This document shows, piece after piece, positions 35,037 through 46,325 of a stretch of 64,000 nt of DNA. A program made the position numbers and the translations under genes. Every line of letters starts with the position of its first letter. Positions within the stretch are counted from its first letter, which is position 1. The notes under the pieces were generated by a model. It saw only the letters and a program-made list of their open reading frames with translations. It was not told the origin of the DNA and did not search any database. Origin of the DNA: Leptospira brenneri. Its GTDB lineage: Bacteria; Spirochaetota; Leptospiria; Leptospirales; Leptospiraceae. Location of the stretch: assembly GCF_002812125.1 (NCBI RefSeq), contig NZ_NPDQ01000010.1, positions 25,824-89,823 on the forward strand, in the 5' to 3' direction.

Positions 35037-35722
35037 GAGCAGTATTCATACGATTTATAGATTGTGAAGGACCAGGGATTTTAGAACCCTTACTTCGTGA
35101 TGCTGGATATAGAATCAGTTATCAAAACGCATACGATAGAAGAATCCATCTTATGCCAGAAATTCATTTAAATTTTGACTTGATTGTAATGTTAGGTGGC
35201 CCTCAGTCAGTCGCAGATCCTAATGAACAAGAGTTTTTTAAACCATATTATGATATTGTGAATAATGTTGCGGCATTACCTAACAAAAAACTAATAGGAA
35301 TTTGTTTGGGTTCACAAATCATTGCTAAGGCATTAGGTGCTAATGTTCGTCCTGGAACGAAAGGTCCAGAAACTGGATTTTCCGATCTCCAAATTTTGAA
35401 ACAGGAACATCCTATTTTTAAAGGCATAGATAAAGAATCCATTATGGCCTTTCATCTGCATGAAGATATCTTTGATATTCCTGTTGGCGCGGAACATTTA
35501 CTTGCTAGCGAATATTACGCGAATCAAATGTTTGCCTACAAAAACAAAATTTTTGCTTTTCAAACTCATTTGGAACCAACTTTAGAAATGTTGAATGTTT
35601 GGCAGTCGGTTCATAAAGATTTTATTGCAAAAGGTACTGGTGATTTTTCTGGAATCGCAGACAAACAAAAAGTAATGGCTGAAACAGCTAATACAATATT
35701 TCGAAATATTATAAATTTATAA
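35033..35722 (+). CDS. Class I glutamine amidotransferase-like protein
   Basis: 229 residues. The nucleophile elbow is [16 protein letters not shown] with the Cys, and the His/Glu pair is in FQTHLEPT, so the triad is complete. It is a stand-alone GATase, as in the GuaA-like or YfeJ-type proteins, and probably hydrolyses glutamine or a gamma-glutamyl compound. It overlaps the TlpA-like gene by four bases and is followed 11 bases later by secA. Confidence 0.88.
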   Translation: MRAVFIRFIDCEGPGILEPLLRDAGYRISYQNAYDRRIHLMPEIHLNFDLIVMLGGPQSVADPNEQEFFKPYYDIVNNVAALPNKKLIGICLGSQIIAKALGANVRPGTKGPETGFSDLQILKQEHPIFKGIDKESIMAFHLHEDIFDIPVGAEHLLASEYYANQMFAYKNKIFAFQTHLEPTLEMLNVWQSVHKDFIAKGTGDFSGIADKQKVMAETANTIFRNIINL

Positions 35723-35732
35723 CGGACTCGGT

Positions 35733-38489
35733 ATGTTTCAAAAAATATTAACAATTTTATTCGGCAGTAAGTATGAGAGGGATTTAAAAAGACTAAACCC
35801 TATTGTAGATGCTATCAATTCATTTGAGCCGACGATTAAAGCTATGGATGACGAAATGTTGTCCGCGCAGACAAAAAAGTTTAAGGAAAGATTGGTTTCT
35901 GGGGAAACTTTAGATGATATATTACCAGAAGCATTCGCCACGGTTCGTGAAGTTGCCTATCGAACTTTAGGGATGCGACATTTTGATGTGCAGATGATGG
36001 GTGGTATTTCCTTACATTGGGGAAATATCTCTGAGATGAAAACGGGTGAGGGTAAAACTTTAACTTCTACCTTACCAATTTACCTCAATGCACTATCTGA
36101 TGAAGGTGTTCATGTTGTTACAGTGAACGATTATTTGGCGAAGAGGGATGCGAATTGGATGCGTCCAGTATTCGAATTTCTGAAAGTATCTGTTGGGGTG
36201 ATCCAACACGATATGGATCACGAAGAAAGAAAGGTTGCTTATAACTCCGACATCACTTATGGAACGAATAACGAGTTTGGATTCGATTATTTACGTGATA
36301 ACATGGTGAGTTATAAAGAACATCGTGTGCAAAGACAACATAACTTTGCAATTGTAGATGAGGTGGATTCCATTTTGGTGGATGAAGCAAGGACACCGCT
36401 CATCATTTCCGGCCCTGCGGAAGAATCTACAGACAAATATCTAAAAGTAAATAAAATCATCCCTAAACTCATTGAAGGGGAAGACTATGAGATCGATGAA
36501 AAAGCAAAAAATGTAATTTTATCAGAAGCTGGTGTTCATCATGTCGAGGAATTGTTAGGTGTTGAGAACTTATACCAAGCGGAAAACATTGAACTTGTTC
36601 ATCACGTGCAACAGGCTTTAAAGGCTCATAAAATATTTTATAGAGATAAGGATTATGTAGTTCAAGATGGTGAAGTCATCATCGTAGATGAGTTTACCGG
36701 TCGTTTGATGAAAGGTAGACGTTATTCTGATGGTTTACATCAATCTTTGGAGGCAAAAGAAGGTGTAACGATTGCTCGTGAATCACAAACATTGGCTTCC
36801 ATTACTTTCCAAAACTATTTCCGTATTTATAAAAAGTTAGCTGGTATGACTGGAACTGCGGATACAGAAGCAGAAGAGTTCAAAAAAATCTATAATCTGG
36901 ATGTAATTGTAATTCCTTCCAACTTAAAAATCCAACGCCAAGATATGGCGGATCGTGTTTATAAAACGGAACGCGAGAAGTTCGATGCAGTTGTTAAAGA
37001 CATCCAGGAAAAAGTTGCTAGAAAACAGCCGGTGCTTGTGGGAACAATCTCTATTGAAAAATCAGAAGTTCTCTCTAAACTTTTAATCTCTCATGGAATT
37101 GCACATAATGTATTGAATGCAAAACAACATGAAAGGGAATCCGAAATCGTAGCCAATGCTGGTCGTCCGGGAGCCATTACCATTGCTACAAATATGGCCG
37201 GTCGTGGAACGGATATTGTTCTTGGTGGTGCGCCCAAATACAAAGAAGATTTGGAAAAGTTGGATGAACTTTCTGATTCTTTGGGAATCAAGGCAAAAGC
37301 AGAATTAGAAGTGATTTATAGTTTTCGCGAACATTTAATCAAACAGAAGTTTGATGATGCAGAATCAAAAATTTCCGAAATTAAAAATGAAAACATCAAA
37401 AAAGAATGTAATAAGATTTTAGCAGAAGCAAAGAAATGGAAAGTTGATCATGACTTTGTGATTGGTGCTGGCGGTTTACATATCATTGGTTCGGAAAGAC
37501 ATGAATCCCGTAGGATTGATAACCAGCTTCGAGGACGGTCTGGCCGACAAGGGGATCCAGGTTCTTCCAGATTTTATCTGTCCTTACAAGACGATTTGAT
37601 GAGGATCTTTGGGTCAGATCGGATTGCTCGCATTATGGATACACTCAAGATGCCGGAAGGCCAAGAGTTAGAACATAATATGGTATCAAATGCCATTGCA
37701 CGTGCGCAAAAACGTGTAGAAGGTCACAACTTTGATATCAGGAAACATTTGTTAGAGTATGATGATGTGATGAATCGCCAAAGAATTTATATCTACGGAA
37801 TTCGGAATGAACTTTTAGACAAAGGTAATATGTCGCGAACGATCGCAGACTTCTTTGATGAAGTTGTTGAAAACCAAGTCATTGTTTACTGTGAAGGAAA
37901 TAACGTAGATGCTTGGGAGACAGATTCGCTAAATGAATGGTTACAAAGTTTAGGAATTTCTGAATCGATTGAGTCAAAGCAGTTTAAAAAAGAATCCAAT
38001 CCACAACTCAAAGTATTTGAAATCGTTTCTAAATTGGTGAAAGATCTTTATGAATTTAAAGTTTCATCGATAGGAGAAGACGTTTGGAGATCCATAGAAA
38101 GAAATGTGTTTTTGGATATTCTTGATCACAGATGGAAAGAACATCTTTATGCAATGGACCATTTGAAAGAAGGGATTTGGACCGTAGGTTATGGTGAAAA
38201 GAATCCTTTAATCGAGTATAAATTACAAGGTTTTAAGATGTTTGATCAATTGGTTGAAAATCTTAAAAACGAAGTGGTCTCCTTTCTTTTGAAGATTGAA
38301 GTTACTGAATCAGATCGAAACCAAGATGATTCTTCACCGAAAGAATACAAAAAAATTGGCGAAGAACAGAGAGCAGAAGTGGACATGTTTGGGAATGAAA
38401 TGAAGTCAAACAAATCTAAACCACAAGTATCTTCCACAACTAGCTCAGGCGGAGGATCCGAAAGAAGATCCAGTCGTAGAAAGAAGTAA
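35733..38489 (+). CDS. secA: Preprotein translocase ATPase SecA
   Basis: 918 residues. SecA drives protein export through Sec[13 protein letters not shown] is Walker [23 protein letters not shown] the DEAD-like box, [32 protein letters not shown] and [30 protein letters not shown] the helicase motifs (given as separate stretches here). The C-terminus is short and basic and lacks the usual zinc-binding Cys cluster. Flanked upstream by the GATase gene and downstream by a strong terminator. Confidence 0.97.
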   Translation: MFQKILTILFGSKYERDLKRLNPIVDAINSFEPTIKAMDDEMLSAQTKKFKERLVSGETLDDILPEAFATVREVAYRTLGMRHFDVQMMGGISLHWGNISEMKTGEGKTLTSTLPIYLNALSDEGVHVVTVNDYLAKRDANWMRPVFEFLKVSVGVIQHDMDHEERKVAYNSDITYGTNNEFGFDYLRDNMVSYKEHRVQRQHNFAIVDEVDSILVDEARTPLIISGPAEESTDKYLKVNKIIPKLIEGEDYEIDEKAKNVILSEAGVHHVEELLGVENLYQAENIELVHHVQQALKAHKIFYRDKDYVVQDGEVIIVDEFTGRLMKGRRYSDGLHQSLEAKEGVTIARESQTLASITFQNYFRIYKKLAGMTGTADTEAEEFKKIYNLDVIVIPSNLKIQRQDMADRVYKTEREKFDAVVKDIQEKVARKQPVLVGTISIEKSEVLSKLLISHGIAHNVLNAKQHERESEIVANAGRPGAITIATNMAGRGTDIVLGGAPKYKEDLEKLDELSDSLGIKAKAELEVIYSFREHLIKQKFDDAESKISEIKNENIKKECNKILAEAKKWKVDHDFVIGAGGLHIIGSERHESRRIDNQLRGRSGRQGDPGSSRFYLSLQDDLMRIFGSDRIARIMDTLKMPEGQELEHNMVSNAIARAQKRVEGHNFDIRKHLLEYDDVMNRQRIYIYGIRNELLDKGNMSRTIADFFDEVVENQVIVYCEGNNVDAWETDSLNEWLQSLGISESIESKQFKKESNPQLKVFEIVSKLVKDLYEFKVSSIGEDVWRSIERNVFLDILDHRWKEHLYAMDHLKEGIWTVGYGEKNPLIEYKLQGFKMFDQLVENLKNEVVSFLLKIEVTESDRNQDDSSPKEYKKIGEEQRAEVDMFGNEMKSNKSKPQVSSTTSSGGGSERRSSRRKK

Positions 38490-38518
38490 TCGAATCATTA
38501 TTTCTTTTTAGAAAAGAT

Positions 38519-38572
38519 AATCCAGCTCTTATTTAAGTGAAACATCACTTTGGATGAGAGTTGGATTTTTTT
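38519..38572 (+). terminator. Terminator after secA
   Basis: AATCCAGCTCT (38519-38529) pairs with AGAGTTGGATT (38557-38567, one wobble), and an inner AAGTGA/TCACTT stem (38535-38540/38545-38550) closes the loop; a T run follows. Confidence 0.85.
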
Positions 38573-38673
38573 ATTTTATTTAGATCTTAATTTAATTCCA
38601 AATTGGAGAAAAGCCAGTTTCATTTTTATAGTTAGCTGCCTGTTACCTTTTCTCTTGATTGAGAACTCTTCAA

Positions 38674-39531
38674 TCATTCAACTGACTTAGCAACCACTCC
38701 ATCTATATCCGAGCCATTGTTATAGGAATGGGGATAGACATATCCAGCGCTTGTGTTTGGATTTGTGACTGCTGATGCAGAAGTCATTTTAATAAACTTA
38801 AATCCGTTAGTTTGAATGTTCGTACGGGCGGCCGCATCACAATTGGCACCTGGTCCACCAACGATTAAATCCTCCAGATTGAACCCATCCCCCCCACCAA
38901 CTAAAAATCCACTTCCTGTAGATGTAAATAATTCATCTAAGGTCAATGGTTTGGTAGCCATATTGTAGAGAACGGGTCTTAGGCCAGCAAATCCCGGCCA
39001 GGAAGAAATTTTGTTACTATCAGCAACACTTGGATTGAATCCAGAAAGATCAAATCCACAGTAGTTTGTCCCATCAAAAGATACATGCACTACCATTGGA
39101 TCAAACGCATATCGATCGTTAGTTTCTGAAACACGGAATGGATTTTCGTAAATGACAAAGTCGATCCCCGTTACATTCTTTACTGTTTTTCCTGCCCACG
39201 ATAAAATGATGGTTGCACCTGCTCCTGTTAAGTTTAAAGCATAAACATCCAAGGATCCAGAAAATTCTCCACCACCACAAATACCGTTGATTGCTTTGGA
39301 TGAGTCGCTGAATCCACTGACGTTAGAACTAGCAGATACAACTGTGTTAGCGATAGGAATATTTGTTGGAAGGGATGTTGGTGGGCATGGACCTACAGAA
39401 GAAGAATTTGCAAGTGGAAGTGCTAATAGTGATAATATGGCGTCGTTATTTTTGCCCTTTTCTGAGCATTGCAAAAAAGTGAATGTGATTAAGAACAAAG
39501 ATAAAATTGTTTTTGTATGAAGCTGTCCCAC
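38674..39531 (-). CDS. Surface-type lipoprotein, candidate B12-acquisition protein (LIC_13355-like)
   Basis: 286 residues from GTG 39531, which has AGGAG about 7 bases upstream; a TTG at 39573 is the only earlier start. The lipobox is TFLQC. The body has IDFVIYENPF, MVVHVSFDGTNYCGFD, FAGLRPVLYN, GGDGFNLEDL and DIDGVVAK, the pattern of a family of secreted or surface proteins often found in cobalamin-riboswitch operons (my recollection of the family, not searched). It follows the 193-residue lipoprotein by 52 bases, downstream of the riboswitch. Probably binds a corrinoid or helps its uptake (inference). Confidence 0.75.
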   Translation of the reverse strand: MGQLHTKTILSLFLITFTFLQCSEKGKNNDAILSLLALPLANSSSVGPCPPTSLPTNIPIANTVVSASSNVSGFSDSSKAINGICGGGEFSGSLDVYALNLTGAGATIILSWAGKTVKNVTGIDFVIYENPFRVSETNDRYAFDPMVVHVSFDGTNYCGFDLSGFNPSVADSNKISSWPGFAGLRPVLYNMATKPLTLDELFTSTGSGFLVGGGDGFNLEDLIVGGPGANCDAAARTNIQTNGFKFIKMTSASAVTNPNTSAGYVYPHSYNNGSDIDGVVAKSVE

Positions 39532-39583
39532 AAATTGTCTCCTACTTGCCTTTATCCAAGTGAATAAAGGCAAAATTTTTGTA

Positions 39584-40165
39584 TTAAAAAGTTTTAGTTA
39601 AGAAATTAAATGCAAATGATCCGTTGCAACCTGCGGCTTTTGGATTTGTAGTGTAAACAGTTCCAGAAGCTTTTCTTGATGCTAGATCTGTCTTAGTTTC
39701 AGCTAATGTTGGTTTGCCGTTAAATACATCGCAAATTAAGATTTCATTATCAGCAGTTATGGTCCAAATTAAGGCTGAGATATTTGCATTGTTTTTTGGT
39801 TTGTAATAAAGTACTCGTTCGGAGTTACTAAATTCTACGATTTCTGCATTGACTCGATACGTTGATGTACCTGAACCATTGACATAGTCAACATACAAGT
39901 ATCCTGTTGTAGTTCCAAAATTGGATTGGATAGAAACAGTGTTAGAACCCGGAGTGGTACATGTTCCTGCAGAACAGCTACCTTGGAAGTATGTTCCTCT
40001 AATTTCAATTTGACCTGCTTCTTTTGCAGAAGCCTCTGCTGTTTTTAATAATCCCAATACTAAATTATTGTCAGCTTCCGATTTGTCTACTTTGCCATTA
40101 TCCGCACATGCTGTGATACAAAGCACAGATAACATCACGAGTGTTAGTTTGATTGTAGTTTTCAT
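39584..40165 (-). CDS. Lipoprotein of unknown function, first gene of the B12-riboswitch operon
   Basis: 193 residues. TTTAGGAGAATCTAAATG gives a strong ribosome site. The lipobox is CITAC. After the N-terminus the protein is a beta-rich domain with four further Cys (GSCSAGTC, ILICDV, AAGCNG), probably two disulfides. It has no recognised family. Its 5' leader holds a cobalamin riboswitch, so expression should fall when B12 is plentiful. Confidence 0.75.
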   Translation of the reverse strand: MKTTIKLTLVMLSVLCITACADNGKVDKSEADNNLVLGLLKTAEASAKEAGQIEIRGTYFQGSCSAGTCTTPGSNTVSIQSNFGTTTGYLYVDYVNGSGTSTYRVNAEIVEFSNSERVLYYKPKNNANISALIWTITADNEILICDVFNGKPTLAETKTDLASRKASGTVYTTNPKAAGCNGSFAFNFLTKTF

Positions 40166-40293
40166 TTAGATTCTCCTAAATCTTGATTTGAATTTAGGGG
40201 AACACGGACAGGAAATAGGTTTATCCTCGTCAGAAGACGAAAAATCTTAACATCTATAGATAGATAGGTAAGTAGTGTTTTTTCCATACGGGT

Positions 40294-40315
40294 GCCCCGA
40301 GTTTACCTTCGGGGC
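40294..40315 (-). promoter_or_regulatory. Stable hairpin in the leader between riboswitch and first lipoprotein gene
   Basis: GCCCCGA (40294-40300) and TCGGGGC (40309-40315) form a 7 bp GC-rich stem with an 8-base loop. On the minus strand it is followed by acccgtatggaaaaaa, not a T run, so it is not a classical terminator. It may belong to the expression platform or be an unrelated stem. Confidence 0.4.
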
Positions 40316-40383
40316 CCCTTTACAAAACCTGTTGTTGAAACAGAAATATGTAAGTGTGCAAAGTTCCCAATCCACGAGAAAAA

Positions 40384-40505
40384 ATTGCGGGGAAGATCTG
40401 GCTTATCACCTAATATAGATTAAACTACACTTGGTGCATCACAGTTGCGGGTCAGCACAGGACTTTCACCTGTTTCCTCCCTAAAGGTAATGTCACAGTC
40501 CCAAC
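40384..40505 (-). ncRNA. Cobalamin (B12) riboswitch
   Basis: On the minus strand the conserved core is clear: AACAGGTGAAAGTCCTGTGC, then TGACCCGCAACTGTGATGC, then GATAAGCCAGATCTTCCCCGC. These match the GGTGaAAgTCC, GaCCCGCAACTGTgA and AGcCaGAtc segments of the B12 aptamer. It lies about 220-340 bases upstream of the 193-residue lipoprotein start and should turn that operon off when adenosylcobalamin or another corrinoid is bound. Confidence 0.92.
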
Positions 40506-40528
40506 CTCAATATTTTTTGTCAATGAAA

Positions 40529-41596
40529 TTAGTTTGTCTTTGTTTTGTCTGATAAGGTTCTTAAAAAGGTAACAAGCAAATCAATTTCTGAATCATTAAT
40601 GTTGCGGTTCAGTTTGTAATGATTCATACGTCGTACTGCCTCTTTAATTGTGGGAACACTTCCATCGTGAAAGTAGGGTGCGGTTAGTGCAACGTTACGT
40701 AAAGGGGGAACTTTAAAGAAAAATTTATCTTCTTGATTTCCAGTAAATTCAGATCTTCCAAAATCATTTGGATTGTAAGAGTAAACTGAATCTAATTTTT
40801 CAAACTTAGAACCTCCCAAAAGATTTTGACTGTGACAATTTGTACAACCCACTTCCAAAAATATTTTTAATCCATCTAATTCCTCAGTTCTAAGTGCAAA
40901 CACATTAGATTCTAAAAAATCATCGAATCGTGATTTTGAAACAAGAGATCTTTGGAAAGCAACGAGAGCTAGTCGAATAGAATGTAAACTGGGATTCGGT
41001 GAGTCAGGAAAAGCATCTGCAAAAAATGAAGTATAACTAGAATCATTTTGTATTCTTATTAATAGTTCAGTTTCAGATGGCAAAGACATTTCAAGCGGAT
41101 TGACAAATGGATCAATTGCTTGTTCGTATAATGTATTTCTTCTTCCATCCCAAAAGATAATCGGTAAAAATCCAACGTTCAGAATGGAGGGAGTGTTTCT
41201 TTTGCCTAGTTGGCCGAATGTGCCTCGCGATGCAGATTGGCGGTCCATACCGGCAGCCGTTCCATCAATTGGATGGCAAGTAAGGCAGGATTGTACATGA
41301 TTGGAGGAGAGTTTATTATCTCTGAATATTTTATTTCCTAGGTTAATGAGGGCAATGGTATCTGATTCTGAACCTGGTATAGAACTTGGCAAAGTTCCGA
41401 TTGTGTTTTTTGCATTTGTTTGTAATTCCGATGCGTAAGAAAAGTTTGAAAAAAAATAGAAAGTAATTAAGTTTTCTTGTCTGTCATTTTTTGTTGGGTT
41501 TTTTGATGTACAGCTAACTGTAAATAGGTGAATTATGAGGAGAATTACTATTTTAGAGTATAATTTAGAGAAAAAATAGGAAAGAGGGGAGAACAT
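40529..41596 (-). CDS. Diheme cytochrome c peroxidase-like lipoprotein (MauG/CcpA family)
   Basis: 355 residues from ATG 41596; TTG 41605 is an alternative. The lipobox is FTVSC. Two CxxCH haem sites are visible, SCLTCH and GCTNCH, spaced as in bacterial diheme peroxidases. VNPLEMSLPSETELL and RNVALTAPYFHDGS are family motifs. It should reduce hydrogen peroxide with electrons from small cytochromes, or oxidise a protein partner. It ends just upstream of the riboswitch, so it is not under riboswitch control. Confidence 0.9.
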   Translation of the reverse strand: MFSPLSYFFSKLYSKIVILLIIHLFTVSCTSKNPTKNDRQENLITFYFFSNFSYASELQTNAKNTIGTLPSSIPGSESDTIALINLGNKIFRDNKLSSNHVQSCLTCHPIDGTAAGMDRQSASRGTFGQLGKRNTPSILNVGFLPIIFWDGRRNTLYEQAIDPFVNPLEMSLPSETELLIRIQNDSSYTSFFADAFPDSPNPSLHSIRLALVAFQRSLVSKSRFDDFLESNVFALRTEELDGLKIFLEVGCTNCHSQNLLGGSKFEKLDSVYSYNPNDFGRSEFTGNQEDKFFFKVPPLRNVALTAPYFHDGSVPTIKEAVRRMNHYKLNRNINDSEIDLLVTFLRTLSDKTKTN

Positions 41597-41716
41597 AGAA
41601 ACCAAACAGAAAATGGATGTTTAATCCATCAATTCAATTTTTGGATTTGTTTTTGTAAGTTTTGAAAATTTTATTTAACTTTATACCAAGTTTTTTTCAT
41701 GATCATAGAAATTTGG

Positions 41717-43753
41717 TTAATGAGTGTGAAAAGAATTGGTAACCATTGCGATGGCTCCGGCGATCTCTCCAATTTTTTGGCTCACTTGGTTTAAATCTTC
41801 TGAATTATTCGCAAGTTCCTGAGCATTTCCAGAAAGAGTATTGATTGTATTTACCATATCCTCCGAAGCTTTTTTTTGCTCTCTACTAGAAAACTCAATG
41901 GTTTCTGCCATTTCTTGTAATCCGTTTAACTCTGTTGTCACATTGAGTAAACTGCTTGTTTGTGATGTCATTTCTTCTTTTAGTTCATCAACACTCACTT
42001 GCATTCTTTTTGATTGTTCTACAATTTCGCTCAGTGCATTCACTGTTTCATGGACATGGTTTGCCCCGATGTTTACTACTGAATTACTTCTATCAATTAA
42101 TCTTTTAATGTTTTTGACTGAGCTTTGAGTCCTATCAGCCAATTTAGATATTTCTTCTGCTACTACGGCAAAACCCATACCTGCATCTCCCGCCCGTGCC
42201 GCTTCAATACTAGCATTTAGTGAGAGTAAGTTGGTTCTTTCTGAAATTTCAGTAATCAAATCAACGATACCTGTGATCTCTTTCGTAACGGAATGAATTT
42301 CGGACATTGCTTGGTCTGTGTTCTGTACAGAGAGGTTGCCTAGATTTGCTAAGTTTGTAGAAGTAACCGATTGGTCTGTTAGTTGTGAAAGTGCTTTTTC
42401 GATATTCGTAATCGACCCTTCGATCTTTTTCATTTCTTCAGTAATCTTAATGATATTTTTTGTTTCATTGGTAATGAATTGAAACATAATTTCGAAGGAT
42501 GTTGTTAGTTCTTCTAAGGAAGCTGCCGATTCTTCGGAGATAGAAGCTAAAGAAGAAGCATGATCCGAAACCGAGATAGCATCTTCTTTTAATTTATAAG
42601 ATGCTTTTTCTGAATCACTCACTGAAATTTTCAGTTGGTTCATAATGTCATTCAGATTGTTCAAAAAAATATTAATAGAGTTGGTAATCTTTCCAATTTC
42701 ATTGGAGCCAAAGTTGGGTAAAGTTTTTGTGAGGTCAGCTTCGCCACTCGATAATTCGTTTACCTTAGTAAGAACTGTAATTAAAGGGCTGTTGATACTT
42801 CGAAAAATAAAAACAACAAAAATCGTCGAAATCAATAAAGAGATAAAAACCAAACCTATGTTTATATTTCTTTGAAAAGATAACAACTGAATTCTGTCGT
42901 TGACAAGTTTTTCCAAAATAGATATTGAACCGTCCTGAATTTTCCCGACAGTTTTGGTTCCTTTTTCTAGAATTAGAAATAATTCTTCAGAAGTTTTCGG
43001 TTTTGTGTTGGATTGGATAAATGTCTTCTTTAGTTCGAGTAAAAAACTATCACATGAATTTTTTGACTCTAAAGAAATTGTTTTTAATTCTTCCACATAT
43101 GGAGATTTGTCTTCGATTGATTTCTTAAAGGATTTTTGAATTTCTTTACATGTAGATTCGATGAAATTTATGGATATAAGTGCTTTAGTATAACTTACAC
43201 TTGAAAACTGGTTTTTGTTTGGATTTTGGTATTCATCCCGAACGATTTCGTTTATCACTCCAATATTTTTCAGAATTTCAGGAACTCTAAAAAAGGTAAT
43301 TTCCATTTGGTAGTATGAATTAACTTCTGGGTCTAGAATGAGGTTAGAAAAGTCTCCTACTTTTAATGCTAATTCTTGCGTATCATTTAAAAAATTACGT
43401 GTTGTTGTTTGGTCAAACCTTCCATACTGATTATATTGCCCCCAAGTGATTAATTCTTTTGTATCCGCTGACAAAAGTTCGGTACCATTTATTTCTGCTT
43501 TTGTCTTTTCTAAAAGTGGCAGTAGTTCGCTTGTATTTTCTTCTCCGATTTTGAATCGTTTTAAACCTTCTCGATAGGCTGAATAAATTGGTTTGATCGC
43601 AATGATTCCCAAATATTCTTTTTTGGCAAAATCTATGGTTCCATTCAATGAACGTACCAAAATAAGCAGAATGATTAAAAGTGATGCAATCAGCGGTGCG
43701 GGTAGAAGTAAAAGTCTGGTTTGTATAGAAAATTTAGAAAGTAATTTTGACAT
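41717..43753 (-). CDS. Methyl-accepting chemotaxis protein, copy 1
   Basis: 678 residues. A membrane helix at about residues 13-35, a large periplasmic helical region to about 300 with the shared motif [16 protein letters not shown], a second helix at about 300-320, a HAMP domain ([20 protein letters not shown]), and a signalling domain with the hairpin tip [20 protein letters not shown]. No C-terminal CheR-docking pentapeptide. It senses an unknown ligand and controls CheA in flagellar motility. A near copy lies immediately upstream. Confidence 0.93.
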   Translation of the reverse strand: MSKLLSKFSIQTRLLLLPAPLIASLLIILLILVRSLNGTIDFAKKEYLGIIAIKPIYSAYREGLKRFKIGEENTSELLPLLEKTKAEINGTELLSADTKELITWGQYNQYGRFDQTTTRNFLNDTQELALKVGDFSNLILDPEVNSYYQMEITFFRVPEILKNIGVINEIVRDEYQNPNKNQFSSVSYTKALISINFIESTCKEIQKSFKKSIEDKSPYVEELKTISLESKNSCDSFLLELKKTFIQSNTKPKTSEELFLILEKGTKTVGKIQDGSISILEKLVNDRIQLLSFQRNINIGLVFISLLISTIFVVFIFRSINSPLITVLTKVNELSSGEADLTKTLPNFGSNEIGKITNSINIFLNNLNDIMNQLKISVSDSEKASYKLKEDAISVSDHASSLASISEESAASLEELTTSFEIMFQFITNETKNIIKITEEMKKIEGSITNIEKALSQLTDQSVTSTNLANLGNLSVQNTDQAMSEIHSVTKEITGIVDLITEISERTNLLSLNASIEAARAGDAGMGFAVVAEEISKLADRTQSSVKNIKRLIDRSNSVVNIGANHVHETVNALSEIVEQSKRMQVSVDELKEEMTSQTSSLLNVTTELNGLQEMAETIEFSSREQKKASEDMVNTINTLSGNAQELANNSEDLNQVSQKIGEIAGAIAMVTNSFHTH

Positions 43754-43884
43754 AGAGTTTTGTGCTGCTTAATGGTGAGCGAAAATCCTCCTACCTTACT
43801 AACGATTAGTAAGGTTTAATAAATCGATCAATCATTTATTTTTGAATGTTTAACTTTGTAAAAATTTATTCATAAAGCATTTTG

Positions 43885-45927
43885 TTAGTTGGTTCTAAAT
43901 GAATCAGCAATGTTTGAAATAGAAATTGCAACTTCGCTAATAGTAACACTCACTCGATTTAAATCTTCGGAACTTTGTGCCAGCTCTTGTGCATTACCAG
44001 AAAGTGTATTCACGCTTACTACCATATCTTCTGATGTGCGTTTTTGTTCTTGGCAAGATGATTCAATAGATTCTGCTAAGGTTTTTAATTCTTTTACTTC
44101 ATGGGACACATTAGCCAAACTAATTGATTGGGAAGACATTTCATTTTTTACTTTTCCAACTCCTATTTGTATTCTATTCGATTGTCCAACAATTTTACTA
44201 AGGGAACTTACCGTTTCATTTACATGACTAACTCCGTTGTTAACAGCGAGGTTACTTTTTTCAATTAAGGATTTTATGTTTTTAACTGAAATTTGTGTTT
44301 TATCGGCGAGTTTTGATATCTCTTCAGCTACAACAGCAAAACCTCTACCGGCATCCCCTGCACGAGCAGCTTCAATGCTGGCATTTAATGCAAGTAAATT
44401 AGTTTGTTCTGAAATATCTGTGATTAAATCAACAATACCTGTGATTTCACTAGTGACAGATCGAATTTCTACCATAGACGAGTCTGTACTACGTATGGAT
44501 TGATTCCCTGCATCAGCAAGATTCGTTGATGCTATTGATTCTTCTGAAAGTTGTGAAAGTTCTTTTTCTATACTGCTAATTGTATCTTCAATGTTTTTGA
44601 TTTCTTCTGCAATTTTAAAGATGTTTTTGGTTTCATCAGAAATGGAGGTAAACATAATTTCAAAGGAAGAAGAAAGTTCTTCTAATGAAGCAGCCGACTC
44701 TTCGGATGTAGATGCCAATCCAGATGCATTATCTGAAACTAAGAGAGCATCTTCTTTTAATTGGTTTGAGACTTTTTCTACTTCCTTTACTGAATGTTTT
44801 AGTTGGTTCATAATTTGGTTTAATTTTTTTAAAAATTCATTAATTGATGTTGTAATTTCTCCAATTTCGTTTTTTCCAAATTCAGGTAACTGTTTTGTTA
44901 GATCAGCATCTCCGCTCGACAATTCGTTAATCTTTGATAAAACTGTTTTGAGAGGATTATTGATACTTCTAAAAATAGTAAGTATCAATAATATTGATAA
45001 ACTTAATGTTACGATGACAATCATTACATTTGTGGTTCTTTGCAATTTCTGTTCGGAAAGCCTTTCTTGAATTAAATTTTCAAGGATAAGAATAGAGAAA
45101 CCTTGTATTTCTGCACCGATGGCAGTTCCTTTGTGGACCGTGATGAATAAAGATTCTGCGGATACTGGTTTTACATTTTCTTTTAAAAAAATATTATTTA
45201 ATTCATCTACATAGGTTCTGCAGGTTGCACTTGTTTTGGAAATGGTTTGTTCAATTTTCTCTGCATGTTTTGGTGCACTCTCTAGACTTTTTTTGTTTGA
45301 TTTTGTTATATTGGCACAAACCGTTTCTATCGCGCTGATCGAAATGACTGCCTTAGTGAAACTCGTATTCGAAAAACTCTTTTGGTTTTGATTAAAACCT
45401 AAGTATTCATCTCTAATCACTTCTTTCAGAAGAGCTACATTTTTCCAAAGTTCTGGAATTTGGAATAGGATGATCTCCATTTGATAGTAAGATTCTAGTT
45501 CTGGATCTAAAATGAGATGGGAATGGTCTCCAATTTTAATTGCTAACTCTTGAGTATCAGCTAAAAAGTTTCTGCTTGTTAGTTGGTCGAAACTTTCTTG
45601 TTTTAAGTATGATTTCCATATTTTGATTTCATTGTTATCTTCTGTTAATATTCCCGAAAGTAGGATTTCTTCTGATGCATTTTCAATCAAAGGTTTTAGT
45701 GTATCCGCTTTTTCCTGTCCGATTTTTAATCTTTTTAGACCTTCTTGGAATGTTGCATATACAGGTTTGATGATTTGTATCCCTCTCAGTTCTTTGCTTG
45801 TAAATTCTATGTTTTCATTTTGCATTCGAACGAATAAGGCAAGTAGGATTAGTAAAAACACAAAAATGGGAAGAGGGAGAAGAAATAACCTTAAGCGAAT
45901 CGATAGGTTAGAATAGAATCTGGACAT
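43885..45927 (-). CDS. Methyl-accepting chemotaxis protein, copy 2
   Basis: 680 residues, same plan as copy 1 with a strong ribosome site GGGAGGA. The sensor motif is [40 protein letters not shown], tip [20 protein letters not shown]. The two genes are separated by 131 bases and clearly arose by duplication; their periplasmic regions have diverged more than the signalling domains, so they may sense different ligands. Confidence 0.93.
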   Translation of the reverse strand: MSRFYSNLSIRLRLFLLPLPIFVFLLILLALFVRMQNENIEFTSKELRGIQIIKPVYATFQEGLKRLKIGQEKADTLKPLIENASEEILLSGILTEDNNEIKIWKSYLKQESFDQLTSRNFLADTQELAIKIGDHSHLILDPELESYYQMEIILFQIPELWKNVALLKEVIRDEYLGFNQNQKSFSNTSFTKAVISISAIETVCANITKSNKKSLESAPKHAEKIEQTISKTSATCRTYVDELNNIFLKENVKPVSAESLFITVHKGTAIGAEIQGFSILILENLIQERLSEQKLQRTTNVMIVIVTLSLSILLILTIFRSINNPLKTVLSKINELSSGDADLTKQLPEFGKNEIGEITTSINEFLKKLNQIMNQLKHSVKEVEKVSNQLKEDALLVSDNASGLASTSEESAASLEELSSSFEIMFTSISDETKNIFKIAEEIKNIEDTISSIEKELSQLSEESIASTNLADAGNQSIRSTDSSMVEIRSVTSEITGIVDLITDISEQTNLLALNASIEAARAGDAGRGFAVVAEEISKLADKTQISVKNIKSLIEKSNLAVNNGVSHVNETVSSLSKIVGQSNRIQIGVGKVKNEMSSQSISLANVSHEVKELKTLAESIESSCQEQKRTSEDMVVSVNTLSGNAQELAQSSEDLNRVSVTISEVAISISNIADSFRTN

Positions 45928-46325
45928 AAGATCCTCCCTCGCTCGTTGCGATATGGACGGATTGAATTATGATCTTTTCCTAAAAATTGAAATTACAAAA
46001 TCAGCGAAGTAAGAGTTTTTTAGAAGATTTCAAAATGATTCTGTTCCGTTTGTAAGCAAAATGAATCCGGAATTGTCCTAAATTGCCTGTTTTCGTAAAG
46101 AAAACCAAAGAATGAGACCAGGTCCGGTCTTTCATCCTTGGGTTCTTTAGCTGATCTTCTTGTTTGTTGTTTCGTCTGTTGTTACGAATAGAATTTCTTT
46201 CTAGATTTCATAAGTCTGGTTTTTGAATGATCAATCTGAAATATATTGATTCTCTACTTGTATAAATTTTTTGGAATTTTGGCATAGTGCTTGGAAGATT
46301 TTGAGTCTAAGTATAGGATAGAAAA
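45928..46325. other. Gap of about 400 bases between divergent genes
   Basis: The gap lies between the divergent chemoreceptor gene and the small lipoprotein gene. It is AT-rich with no convincing ORF and no clear conserved element. A weak TGGCAtagtgcTTGGA stretch near 46280 is not a good sigma-54 site. Nothing definite is seen beyond promoter space for both genes. Confidence 0.4.

Noticed and set aside
41717..45927. Long plus-strand open frames opposite the two chemoreceptor genes
   Set aside because: They are shadows of the real minus-strand genes, with no ribosome sites and Ser/Phe-rich composition.
46270..46300. Sigma-54-like TGGCA ... TTGGA stretch before the small lipoprotein gene
   Set aside because: The -12 element lacks the conserved GC and the spacing is not convincing.
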